This document shows positions 41,501 through 48,512 of a stretch of DNA of 64,000 bases, piece by piece (position 1 is the first letter of the stretch; the number at the start of each line of letters is the position of its first letter). The DNA lies in contig CAJFTA010000013.1 of assembly GCA_904419835.1 (NCBI GenBank), positions 12,646 to 76,645 on the forward strand. The letters run 5' to 3'. The position numbers and the translations under genes are program-made. The notes under the pieces are model-generated. The model saw nothing but the letters and a program-made list of their open reading frames with translations. It made no database searches and was not told the origin of the DNA. The stretch is from an uncultured Pseudoflavonifractor sp. GTDB taxonomy: Bacteria > Bacillota > Clostridia > Oscillospirales > Oscillospiraceae.

Positions 41501-42077
41501 GGTGGATGCGGACAATACCCCGCACCACCTCGGCGTCCTCAGGCAGGTTGTGGTCCTGAATCTCCAGGTAGTAGTCCTCGCCGAAGTGCTCCTTCATCTC
41601 CAGAGCGGCCCGCTTGGCCCCCTCGTAATTGCCCCCCAGGATGAGCCGGGGCACCTCGCCCGCCAGACAGGCGGACATGGCAATGAGCCCCTCCGTATGC
41701 TGCCAGAGGAGCTCCTTGTCGATGCGGGGCTTGATATAGAACCCGTCCAGAAAGGCGCGGGACACCAGATAGCACAGGTTGCGGTAGCCGGTCTCGTTCT
41801 TGCACAGGAGCACCAGGTGGCGGGCCTCGGCGTCCAGCTCGTGGACCCGGTCGGTCATGCCCCGGGGGGCCACGTACACCTCGCAGCCGATGATGGGCTT
41901 GACCCCCTCGGCCTTGCAGGCCCGGTAAAAGTCCACCGCGCCGTACATCACCCCGTGGTCGGTGACAGCCACCGCGCTCTGGCCCAGCTCCTTCACCCGG
42001 GCGGCCAGGGCCGGGATGCGGCACGCGCCGTCCAGCAGGCTGAATTCGGTATGGACGTGCAGGTGGACAAAACTCAT
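38571..42077 (-). CDS. dnaE: DNA polymerase III alpha subunit
   Basis: 1168-aa C-family replicative polymerase of the DnaE type. N-terminal PHP domain (HLHVHTEFSLLDGA, TDHGVMYG), catalytic PDIDIDF (two Asp), helix-hairpin-helix and OB domains (KVTIAGVITSAKTKTTRNNSLMAYVTLEDDTGSMELLVF). Length is normal. It is followed 18 nt later by cls and preceded by whiA, so it lies in a long minus-strand operon. Confidence 0.96.
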   Translation of the reverse strand: MSFVHLHVHTEFSLLDGACRIPALAARVKELGQSAVAVTDHGVMYGAVDFYRACKAEGVKPIIGCEVYVAPRGMTDRVHELDAEARHLVLLCKNETGYRNLCYLVSRAFLDGFYIKPRIDKELLWQHTEGLIAMSACLAGEVPRLILGGNYEGAKRAALEMKEHFGEDYYLEIQDHNLPEDAEVVRGIVRIHQETGIPLVATNDAHYTRREDAAMQDTLMCIQMGRTVDDPGRMKFETEEFYIKSEEEMARLFPDWPEAIENTAKVAEKCNLEFEFGKYHLPEFKLPEGWTDPDAYFEHLCWEGFARRYPEGSRKNREQLEYEMGVIRQMGFVDYFLIVSDFIGYAKRHNIPVGPGRGSAAGSMVSYCLNITDVDPVKYDLFFERFLNPERVTMPDIDIDFCIRRRQEVIEYVQRKYGEDHVAQIVTFGTMAARGAIRDVGRALNIPYADVDTVAKQVPSGPGALHITLDESLKLSKQLRDSYEGDERIHNLIDTAKAIEGMPRHASTHAAGVVITKRPVYEYVPLAKNDESVVTQYVMTTLEELGLLKMDFLGLRNLTVLDDAVQLVRRRIPDFDLHAIPENDPAVFKMLSDGKTSGVFQMESAGMTGVCVGLKPQNIEDITAIIALYRPGPMESIPRFIACKHNPDKVKYKHPMLEPILKVTYGCIVYQEQVIRIFQELGGYSLGQADMVRRAISKKKKAQIEKERKAFLYGDSERGIEGCIARGVPEQTGMDIYDEIYDFANYAFNKAHAVSYAIVAYQTAYFKCHYTREYMAALLTSVLDSSEKVAEYIAECKECGIALLPPDINESGASFTVTGENIRFGLAAVKGVGWGFIQSVLDERERGGNFRSLSDFCARMMDADLNKRVLESLIKCGAFDSTGARRSQLLKVFPQVVDSIAQTRRKNLEGQFDLFGGGGDQPQTAPEVALPNIPEFSRRELMTMEKETTGLYLTGHPMDEYRETARRYHAAPIGAILSDFAQEEGGADFQDGQKVTIAGVITSAKTKTTRNNSLMAYVTLEDDTGSMELLVFSRVLGESGSYLKENMPVLAAGRISVRDEKAPQLMVDSVRPLLQDAAASDEAAEPEGKKRQKLFVRLPSAHDPRWRKIQLILELFPGNEPFKAKFMDTEQWAPASPCVVHPSLVRELREMLGEENVVVQEKTDRRQA

Positions 42078-42105
42078 AGGGTCGCGCTCCTTCTCTTTCT
42101 CTATA

Positions 42106-43032
42106 TTATGCCTCCGACCGGGCTTGTCCCCCGTCCCCGGCCTGAGACAGGGCCAGCAGTTTGCGCAGCCGGTGGTTCAGGCAGCTCTTGGTGACCGGGG
42201 GATCGCACAGCTCCGCCAGCTGGGACAGTGTCAGCTCCGGGTTCTCCAGCCGCAGCCGGGCGGTCTCGTACAGCTTTTCCCCCAGCTCAGTCAGGTCCAT
42301 CCGCTCCTCCAGGCGGCGGATGGCCTCAATCTGCTCCATGGCCGCGTCCACCGCCTTGTCCAGGTTGGCCGCGTCGCAGTTCACCCGGCGGTTCACGCTG
42401 CCCCGCAGGTTCTTCTCCAGCTTGGCGTTCATCAGCTCCATGGCCGCCACCGGCGCGCCGATGGCGGTGAGGAAGTCGGCGATGTACTCGCTCTGCTTGA
42501 AATATGTCATGTAGTTGGACTTGCGGGTGGTCTCCTTGGGGGAGAAGCCCGCCTCCAGCAGCAGGGCGGTCAGCTCCCGGCTGACGCTGTAGTGAGAGGT
42601 GACCAGCTCCAGGTGGTAGCGCTTGGCCGGGTCGGTGACCGAACCGCCCGCCAGAAAGGCCCCCCGGAAAAAGGACGTGCGGCAGTGGTCCTCCTCCAGG
42701 ACGGCGAAGTTGATGTGGTGGGCCAGGCTGTCCGCCGGGTCAAAGCCGAAGGCGGCAAAGATCCGCCGGAGCTTGTCCCCGCTTGTGATGGAAAATACCC
42801 GCTTGCCGCCGCCGTTCTCCGGCGGCAGGCTGTCAAAGTCCAGCTGGAAGGCTTTTCGGAACAAAAGAGGCAGCCGGGCGGCAAAGCCGCCGCTCTCGGT
42901 GATGATACGGATCTCCCGGTTGGAGAAGGCGTTGCAGAAGAGGAGCACGCCGTAGGCCTCGGCCTGGGCGCAGCACTTCCGGGCCAGGGGGACGCGGCAC
43001 AGCTCCTCCTTGGTCTGGCTGGAAAAGGACAT
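42106..43032 (-). CDS. whiA: DNA-binding protein WhiA
   Basis: 308-aa WhiA: a LAGLIDADG-derived N-terminal domain (SFSSQTKEELCRVP, RTSFFRGAFLAGGSVTDP) and a C-terminal helix-turn-helix (LTLSQLAELCDPPVTKSCLNHRLRKL). In Firmicutes it affects cell division and chromosome segregation. Its place after yvcK and rapZ is the conserved Gram-positive order. ATG 43032 is the first start inside the domain. Confidence 0.95.
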   Translation of the reverse strand: MSFSSQTKEELCRVPLARKCCAQAEAYGVLLFCNAFSNREIRIITESGGFAARLPLLFRKAFQLDFDSLPPENGGGKRVFSITSGDKLRRIFAAFGFDPADSLAHHINFAVLEEDHCRTSFFRGAFLAGGSVTDPAKRYHLELVTSHYSVSRELTALLLEAGFSPKETTRKSNYMTYFKQSEYIADFLTAIGAPVAAMELMNAKLEKNLRGSVNRRVNCDAANLDKAVDAAMEQIEAIRRLEERMDLTELGEKLYETARLRLENPELTLSQLAELCDPPVTKSCLNHRLRKLLALSQAGDGGQARSEA

Positions 43033-43072
43033 GGGCAAATCCCTCGCTTGTTGTTTGATATCCGTCCGGCCC

Positions 43073-44092
43073 TCAGAACACCTTGGTGTGGGCCCGGTCC
43101 TCGTAGATCTCCATGACGGCGGCGGCCAGCCGGGCGATGGAGTGGCGGGCGTAGTTGGAGGTCTCGGAGGCCAGGGGCCGGGTGATGACCTCAATCCCCA
43201 GGGCCTCGATGGCGGGGGCGTCCACCACAATGGGGGCCGCGTCCTCCTCCCGGTACCGCTCCACCAGGCGGGGCCGCACCGGCGCGGAGTTGCACAGGCA
43301 CAGGTCGATAAGCCCGGGGCCCGAGTGGGCCAGCAGGGCCTTCACATGGTCGGAGGCCGTCATGCCCTCGGTCTCGCCGTCCTGGGTCATGATGTTGCAG
43401 ATGTACATCTTCAGGGCCTTGGACCGGCAAACCGCGTCGGCGATACCCTCCACCAGCAGATTGGGGATGACGCTGGTGTACAGGCTGCCCGGCCCCAGGA
43501 GAATCATGTCCGCCTCGCCGATGGCCTTCAGGCTCTCGGGCAGGGCGGCGGGCCCCTCGGGCAGCAGCCGCACCTGCTTGATGCGGCAGTCCTGCTCCTT
43601 CTTGAAGGCGCTGATCTTGGACTCCCCCACCACGGCGGTGCCGTTTTCAAAGGTGGCCTCCAGCTGCACGTCGGCGTTGGTCACCGGCAGCACCCGGCCG
43701 GTGATGGCCAGAACCTGGCTCATCCGGGCCACGGCCTGGTCGAAGGAGCCGGAGATGCCGTTGAGGGCGGCCAGAATCAGGTTGCCGAAGGACTGGCCCG
43801 CCAGGCTGCCCGAGTCCTTGGGGAAGCGGTAGGACAGCAGCTCCCCCATGACCGGCTCTACATTGGCCAGCGCCTCCATGCAGTGGCGGATGTCCCCCGG
43901 CGGGGGCATGCCCAGGTCCTGGCGCAGCACGCCGGACCCGCCGCCGTCGTCGGCCACGGTGACGATGGCGGTCAGATTGTGGGTGTAGCTCTTCAGGCCC
44001 CGCAGCATGGTGGACAATCCGGTGCCGCCGCCGATGGCGACAATCCGCGGCTCATACTCCCACCGGCGGTCGGCGGTATAAGGCTCGGTCAT
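43073..44092 (-). CDS. yvcK: YvcK/GlmR family protein
   Basis: 339-aa CofD-like nucleotide-binding protein (UPF0052) needed for growth on gluconeogenic carbon and for cell-wall precursor flow. The N-terminal GGGTGLSTMLRGLK and VTVADDGGGSG motifs are family hallmarks, as is GPGSLYTSVIPNLLV. ATG 44092 is preceded by AGGAGGTG. It lies between rapZ and whiA. Confidence 0.94.
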   Translation of the reverse strand: MTEPYTADRRWEYEPRIVAIGGGTGLSTMLRGLKSYTHNLTAIVTVADDGGGSGVLRQDLGMPPPGDIRHCMEALANVEPVMGELLSYRFPKDSGSLAGQSFGNLILAALNGISGSFDQAVARMSQVLAITGRVLPVTNADVQLEATFENGTAVVGESKISAFKKEQDCRIKQVRLLPEGPAALPESLKAIGEADMILLGPGSLYTSVIPNLLVEGIADAVCRSKALKMYICNIMTQDGETEGMTASDHVKALLAHSGPGLIDLCLCNSAPVRPRLVERYREEDAAPIVVDAPAIEALGIEVITRPLASETSNYARHSIARLAAAVMEIYEDRAHTKVF

Positions 44093-44104
44093 ACGGCGCA
44101 CCTC

Positions 44105-44965
44105 CTACGCTCTTGTCATGTCCCTGTGGTTGTCCGTGGCCTGGTAGCCCTTCCGGCGGATGAAGTCCGCCAGGGCCCTGGTGATGGCCACGCTCCGGTG
44201 CTGTCCGCCGGTGCAGCCCACGCCGATGACCAGCATGGTCTTTCCCTCCTCCACGTACTTGGGGAGCAGGAAGCCGATGAGGTCCTCCAGGCGGGCCATA
44301 AAATCCCGGGTCTCCTGGTAGCCGAACACAAAGTCGTACACCGGCTTATCCAGCCCGGTCTGATGCCGCAGCTCGGCGATATAGTAGGGGTTGGGAAGAA
44401 AGCGCACGTCAAACACCAGGTCGGCCTCCAGGGGGATGCCGTACTTGAAGCCGAAGGAGATGACGTTGACGCTCATGGCGGGCACGGCGCTGTCCCCGCC
44501 GAAGAGGCGGAGCACCTCCCCCCGCAGCTTGGAGGTGGAGAGGGCGGAGGTGTCGATGATATACTCCGCCCGGCGGCGCACCGGCTCCAGGTCCTTCCGC
44601 TCCTGGCTCACCGCCTCGGCCAGCGCCTGCCCGGGCCGGAGCAGGGGGTGGATGCGGCGGGTCTCCTTGTAGCGCTTGATGATGGTCTCGGTGGTGGCCT
44701 CCACAAAGAGGATTTTGTACTGGCAGCCCATGCGCTGGAGGGCGTCCAGGGCGTCAAACAGGCCGTCGAAGGTCTGGCCGCCCCGGATATCGGTGACCAG
44801 CGTCACCCGCTCGTACTTGCCCGGGCTGGCCATGCACAGCTCGGCGAACTTGGGAATCAGCGCCGAGGGCATGTTGTCCACCACGTAGAACCCCATATCC
44901 TCCATAAAGGAGGCCGCCTTGCTCTTCCCCGCGCCGGAAAGGCCGGAAATGATCACAAATTCCAT
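44105..44965 (-). CDS. rapZ: RNase adapter/nucleotide-binding protein RapZ
   Basis: 286-aa P-loop protein (YvcJ in Bacillus). Walker A GLSGAGKS (residues 8-15), VTDIRG motif, and a C-terminal domain with DVRFLPNPYY and GCTGGQHRSV. In Escherichia coli RapZ steers an sRNA to RNase E; in Gram-positives the role is less clear, linked to competence and cell-wall metabolism. It is coupled to yvcK by 12 nt. Confidence 0.94.
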   Translation of the reverse strand: MEFVIISGLSGAGKSKAASFMEDMGFYVVDNMPSALIPKFAELCMASPGKYERVTLVTDIRGGQTFDGLFDALDALQRMGCQYKILFVEATTETIIKRYKETRRIHPLLRPGQALAEAVSQERKDLEPVRRRAEYIIDTSALSTSKLRGEVLRLFGGDSAVPAMSVNVISFGFKYGIPLEADLVFDVRFLPNPYYIAELRHQTGLDKPVYDFVFGYQETRDFMARLEDLIGFLLPKYVEEGKTMLVIGVGCTGGQHRSVAITRALADFIRRKGYQATDNHRDMTRA

Positions 44966-44995
44966 AACTCCACACCTCTGCCAATGGTTTTCTCT

Positions 44996-45913
44996 CTATC
45001 CGCAGCCCAGGGTCCTGACCTCCAGCTCCAGGGCCACCCCGGTCTCCCGGAGCACGGTCTCCTGAATCTGCTCCGTCAGCTTCAGGACGTCGGCGCAGGT
45101 GGCGCCGCCCCGGTTGATGACGAACCCGGCGTGCTTCTCCGACACCTGGGCGCCCCCCACGGTCAGGCCCTTCAGGCCGCACTGCTCGATGAGGGCGGCG
45201 GCAAAGTGGCCCGCCGGCCGCTTGAAGGTGCTCCCCGCGCTGGGGTACTCCAGGGGCTGCTTGCTCCTGCGCCGCTGGGCCAGGTCCTCCATTCTGGCCC
45301 GGATCTCCCCGGCGTCTCCCTGCTCCAGCGCCATCTCCGCCTCCAGCACCAGCCACGCCGGGTGGTCGGTGAACATGCTGCGGCGGTAGGCGAGGCCGCA
45401 CTCCGCCGCGGGCACGGTGTGCTCCGCGCCGGTCTCGTCCAGGTAGGTGACGGCGGTGAGGACCTGGACCATCTCCCCGCCGTAAGCCCCGGCGTTCATG
45501 ACCACCGCGCCCCCCAGGCTGCCGGGGATGCCGTGGGCGAACTCCAGGCCGGTCAGGCCCCGGCCCAGGGCGGCCATGGCCAGCCGGGACAGGGGGATGC
45601 CGCACTCCGCCCGCAGGCGGCCGTTGACCTCCCGGGTCTGGTCCAGCCCGCCGGTCTTGATGATAAAACCGTCATATCCCCCGTCGGCCACCAGCAGGTT
45701 GCTGCCGTTGCCCAGGAAAAAGGGGGCAATCCCCAGGGCGGCGGCGGCGCGGACCGCCGCCTTGATCTCTTTTTTATCTCCGGGCAGCGCCATCAGCCGG
45801 GCGGGACCGCCCACCCGGAAGGTGGTGTGGCGCGCCATGGGCTCCTCCGTGCGCAGCTCCAGGGCCGGGCAGGCCCGGCGCAGCTCCTCGCTCAGCGCGG
45901 AAAAAACGTCCAT
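44996..45913 (-). CDS. murB: UDP-N-acetylenolpyruvoylglucosamine reductase
   Basis: 305-aa FAD enzyme making UDP-MurNAc in peptidoglycan synthesis. FAD motif LGNGSNLLVADGGYDG, HGIPGSLGGAVVMNAGAYGGE, and the catalytic Ser in YPSAGSTFKRP. The short C-terminus is type II (lacking the loop of E. coli MurB). ATG 45913 follows GGAGG; the longer reading has no Shine-Dalgarno. It heads the rapZ-yvcK-whiA-dnaE run. Confidence 0.95.
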   Translation of the reverse strand: MDVFSALSEELRRACPALELRTEEPMARHTTFRVGGPARLMALPGDKKEIKAAVRAAAALGIAPFFLGNGSNLLVADGGYDGFIIKTGGLDQTREVNGRLRAECGIPLSRLAMAALGRGLTGLEFAHGIPGSLGGAVVMNAGAYGGEMVQVLTAVTYLDETGAEHTVPAAECGLAYRRSMFTDHPAWLVLEAEMALEQGDAGEIRARMEDLAQRRRSKQPLEYPSAGSTFKRPAGHFAAALIEQCGLKGLTVGGAQVSEKHAGFVINRGGATCADVLKLTEQIQETVLRETGVALELEVRTLGCG

Positions 45914-46010
45914 TCTGACCTCCAAAATTTGAGTTTATCGGCAATACCGGCTGAAATGCCGGCAAAATATATCATGATTCCACAGGCGGCGCGGGCCGTC
46001 TAACAGATAT

Positions 46011-46019
46011 ATTATAGCA
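46011..46019 (-). promoter_or_regulatory. extended -10 promoter of murB
   Basis: TGCTATAAT on the minus strand (46019-46011) is an extended -10 for murB and the genes after it. No strong -35 is seen. Confidence 0.5.
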
Positions 46020-46084
46020 GAAAACAAGGCCGATTAGAATAGTCAGAAGTCAGAAAAGCGGCTCCGGCCGGAAATGTACAGAAA

Positions 46085-46360
46085 CGCCGGAATGCAGGTG
46101 CATTCCGGCGTCAGCGTGTCGAAAAACCTCAGTTTAAAAGCATCCGCCTGAACCGGGGCGGGGGAGCGCGAGGGGGCAGCCGCCCGCCTCGCGTGGAATC
46201 GAATGCCCTGGAAGCCTTGCTGTGCAAGACTTCCAGCGAGCGGAGCGAGGACTTTTGCGCCGCTGTGCGGCGCGAAAGTAACGGCATTTTTGAAGGCTGT
46301 CGAAAAAGTCCAGGGACTTTTTCGACAGCCTGATGCCGGAATGCAGGTGCATTCCGACGT
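46085..46360. repeat. hairpin-rich element B, between mreB and murB
   Basis: Two near-identical hairpin copies (46085-46110 and about 46334-46359) of CGCCGGAATGCA-gg-TGCATTCCGGCG bound about 220 nt. Inside lies a perfect 17-bp stem (46295-46311 and 46314-46330) with loop AG, and ACTTTTGCGCCGC pairs with a partial complement. The motif CTTTTTCGACAGCCTG (46317-46332) abuts the second copy. No credible gene is present. It may also terminate mreB transcription. Confidence 0.7.
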
Positions 46361-46386
46361 TTGCTCCGCCCAGAGGGCGCACAAAT

Positions 46387-47409
46387 TCAGTTCATCTGCT
46401 TGCGGCGGGACAGGTTCATGGTGCCGTCCTGCATGTCGCTCACGTTGTCCAGGCTCTTGCCGGTGCCGTAGGCCACGCAGGAGATGGCGTCGTCCGCCAC
46501 GTGGGTCTCGATGCCGGTGTGGGACTCGATGAGCTTGTCAAAGCCCCAGACCAGGCTGCCGCCGCCGGTCATGACAATGCCGTTGGTGGAGATGTCGGCC
46601 ACCAGCTCGGGGGGCGTGCGCTCCAGCACGCCGTGGACCGCCTCCAGAATGCGGGTGGAGACCTCCTCGAAGGCCTCGATCATCTCGCTGGAGGTGACGG
46701 TAAAGGTGCGGGGCAGGCCGGTCATCAGGCAGCGGCCCTTGACCTCGTAGCTCTGCTCCTCCGGCCGGGGGAACACGCAGCCGATCTGCATCTTGATCTC
46801 CTCGGCGGTCCGGTCGCCGATGAGCACGTTGTGCTTGCGGCGGATGTACTTGATGATGGCCTCGTCAAACTGGTCGCCGGCGATCTTGATGGAGGTGGAC
46901 TCCACGATGCCGCCCAGGGAGATGACCGCCACGTCGGTGGTGCCGCCGCCGATGTCCACCACCATGTGGCCGTCGGGCTTGGTGATGTCGATGCCGGCGC
47001 CGATGGCGGCGGCCAGGGGCTCCTCAATCAGGTACACCCGGCGGGCGCCGGCCTGGATGCCCGCGTCGATAACGGCCCGCTCCTCCACCTCGGTGATGCC
47101 GGAGGGCACGCAGATGACCACCCGGGGCTTGAAGAACCGGAAGGCGGCGGCCTTGCGGATGAACTCCTTGAGCATCCGCTCGGTCATGTCAAAGTCGGAG
47201 ATAACGCCCTCCCGGAGGGGGCGGATGGCCACAATATTGCCAGGGGTACGGCCCAGCATCTGCTGGGCCTCGGTGCCCACCTTCAGGAGCTTGCCCGTGT
47301 CCTTGTCCATGGCCACCACGGAGGGCTCCCGCAGCACCACGCCCTTGCCTTTTACATAAACGAGGATCGACGCTGTACCCAGGTCGATTCCGATATCCTT
47401 ACTGAACAT
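46387..47409 (-). CDS. mreB: MreB/Mbl-type cell-shape actin homologue
   Basis: 340-aa actin-fold protein that guides cell-wall elongation. Motifs: DIGIDLGTASILV, the phosphate-2 loop VDIGGGTTDVAVIS, and adenosine-binding VMTGGGSLVWGFDKLI. Start choice: ATG 47409 has GAGGTG 5 nt upstream. A longer reading from ATG 47463 adds an amphipathic helix, but the sigma-A promoter at 47479-47507 would put its Shine-Dalgarno outside the mRNA, so 47409 is favoured. Confidence 0.92.
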   Translation of the reverse strand: MFSKDIGIDLGTASILVYVKGKGVVLREPSVVAMDKDTGKLLKVGTEAQQMLGRTPGNIVAIRPLREGVISDFDMTERMLKEFIRKAAAFRFFKPRVVICVPSGITEVEERAVIDAGIQAGARRVYLIEEPLAAAIGAGIDITKPDGHMVVDIGGGTTDVAVISLGGIVESTSIKIAGDQFDEAIIKYIRRKHNVLIGDRTAEEIKMQIGCVFPRPEEQSYEVKGRCLMTGLPRTFTVTSSEMIEAFEEVSTRILEAVHGVLERTPPELVADISTNGIVMTGGGSLVWGFDKLIESHTGIETHVADDAISCVAYGTGKSLDNVSDMQDGTMNLSRRKQMN

Positions 47410-47478
47410 ACCCGCACCTCTAAGCTTTTTTAGCATTTCTTTTAGTTTGGCCCAAAAACCCATATCTTAATCCTCTAC

Positions 47479-47507
47479 ATTATAATGTGGCAGGTGTGTC
47501 ATTTCAA
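47479..47507 (-). promoter_or_regulatory. sigma-A promoter of mreB
   Basis: Minus strand: -35 TTGAAA (47507-47502), 17-nt spacer, -10 TATAAT (47484-47479). The start is predicted near 47472, leaving about 62 nt before ATG 47409. Confidence 0.8.
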
Positions 47508-47590
47508 CGCTTTTCCCAAATTTTATAGATTTTTCACATTTTCCTTGGCTGGATTGGAATTTTTTCTCTCCCTTAGGGCAAATTGCCCAG

Positions 47591-48253
47591 TCAGCGCCCG
47601 GCGCGGGCCCGGGCCAGGGTGGCGCACACCACCTTGTCCGCCCCGGCGGTGCGCAGGGTGCGGGCGCACTCGGAGATGGTGGAGCCGGTGGTGATCACGT
47701 CGTCGATGAGGAGAATCCGCTTTCCGGCCACCAGCTCCGGGTCGGTGCAGACATAGGCCCCCAGCACGTTGGCCCGGCGGCGCTCGTCGTGCTCCAGGCC
47801 GGACTGGGCCTCGGTGTCCCGCAGCTTGCGCAGGGTCTCCACCGCCGCGTCGTTCAGGTTCACCGCCGCCGACTGGGCCAGCAGAAAGGCCTGGTCATAG
47901 CCCCGCTCCCTCTTGCGCCTGTCCGACAGGGGCACCCAGGAGATGAGGTCGTACTCCCCCGCCAGGTGGTCGTGGACGCACTGGGCCGTCAGGATGCCGT
48001 AGATGCCGGCGTACCGGCTCATGCCTTTGAACTTGTAGCGGTGGATGGAGTCCCGTACAAAGCCCTCATAGCGCAGGGGCGAGACGCACTTGTCAAAGAA
48101 CTCCCCTGTCTGCTCCGCCGCCTCCTCGGTGAGCCAGGGCAGGGTGCGCTGGCACTGGGCGCAGATCTCCCGCTCGCCGCTGCCCAGCACCCGGCCGCAG
48201 AACACGCACCGGGGCGGAAACAGCAGATCCAGCAGAACCTGCCCCGCCCTCAT
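47591..48253 (-). CDS. comF: ComF-family phosphoribosyltransferase
   Basis: 220-aa protein of the ComF/GntX family used in DNA uptake or recycling of purine precursors. An N-terminal zinc finger (CVFCGRVL...CAQC) is followed by a PRT domain with SDRRKRERGYDQA and the PRPP loop LIDDVITTGST. Its ATG overlaps the stop of the ribbon-helix-helix gene (ATGA), so the two are coupled. Confidence 0.9.
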   Translation of the reverse strand: MRAGQVLLDLLFPPRCVFCGRVLGSGEREICAQCQRTLPWLTEEAAEQTGEFFDKCVSPLRYEGFVRDSIHRYKFKGMSRYAGIYGILTAQCVHDHLAGEYDLISWVPLSDRRKRERGYDQAFLLAQSAAVNLNDAAVETLRKLRDTEAQSGLEHDERRRANVLGAYVCTDPELVAGKRILLIDDVITTGSTISECARTLRTAGADKVVCATLARARAGR

Positions 48254-48423
48254 TTCAGGTCCTCCGGCCGGATAGGCCCGTGTTCCTTCTCAAAATCACG
48301 GATACAGGTGTTGATGAGGTACAGGATCTGTCCACTCATAGAGCGGCCTTCATAGGCTGCAATATACTGGAGTTTGTCATGAATGGCCTTGTCTGTCCGA
48401 ATGCTGAGATGATTCTTTTCCAT
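48250..48423 (-). CDS. ribbon-helix-helix DNA-binding protein
   Basis: 57-aa protein of the Arc/MetJ fold: beta-strand NHLSIRTDKAIHD, then helix A (KLQYIAAYEG) and helix B (SGQILYLINTCIRDFEKEHG). Probably a dimeric repressor or antitoxin-like regulator; no toxin partner is adjacent, unless comF is regulated by it. ATG 48423 follows AAGGAG; an earlier in-frame ATG has no such site. Confidence 0.75.
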   Translation of the reverse strand: MEKNHLSIRTDKAIHDKLQYIAAYEGRSMSGQILYLINTCIRDFEKEHGPIRPEDLK

Positions 48424-48512
48424 ATGCCTCGTCTCCTTCCGGTAGACAAAGCATATCTTTTGCACAAATTCTTAGTTAATTCTTACGGCATTTTTACGGC
48501 TTAAAATTTCCA

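Noticed and set aside
46043..46384. 113-codon frame in the mreB-murB gap
   Set aside because: Its text is made of hairpin repeats (translated twice as EC TCIPA) and lacks a Shine-Dalgarno; it is the element itself.
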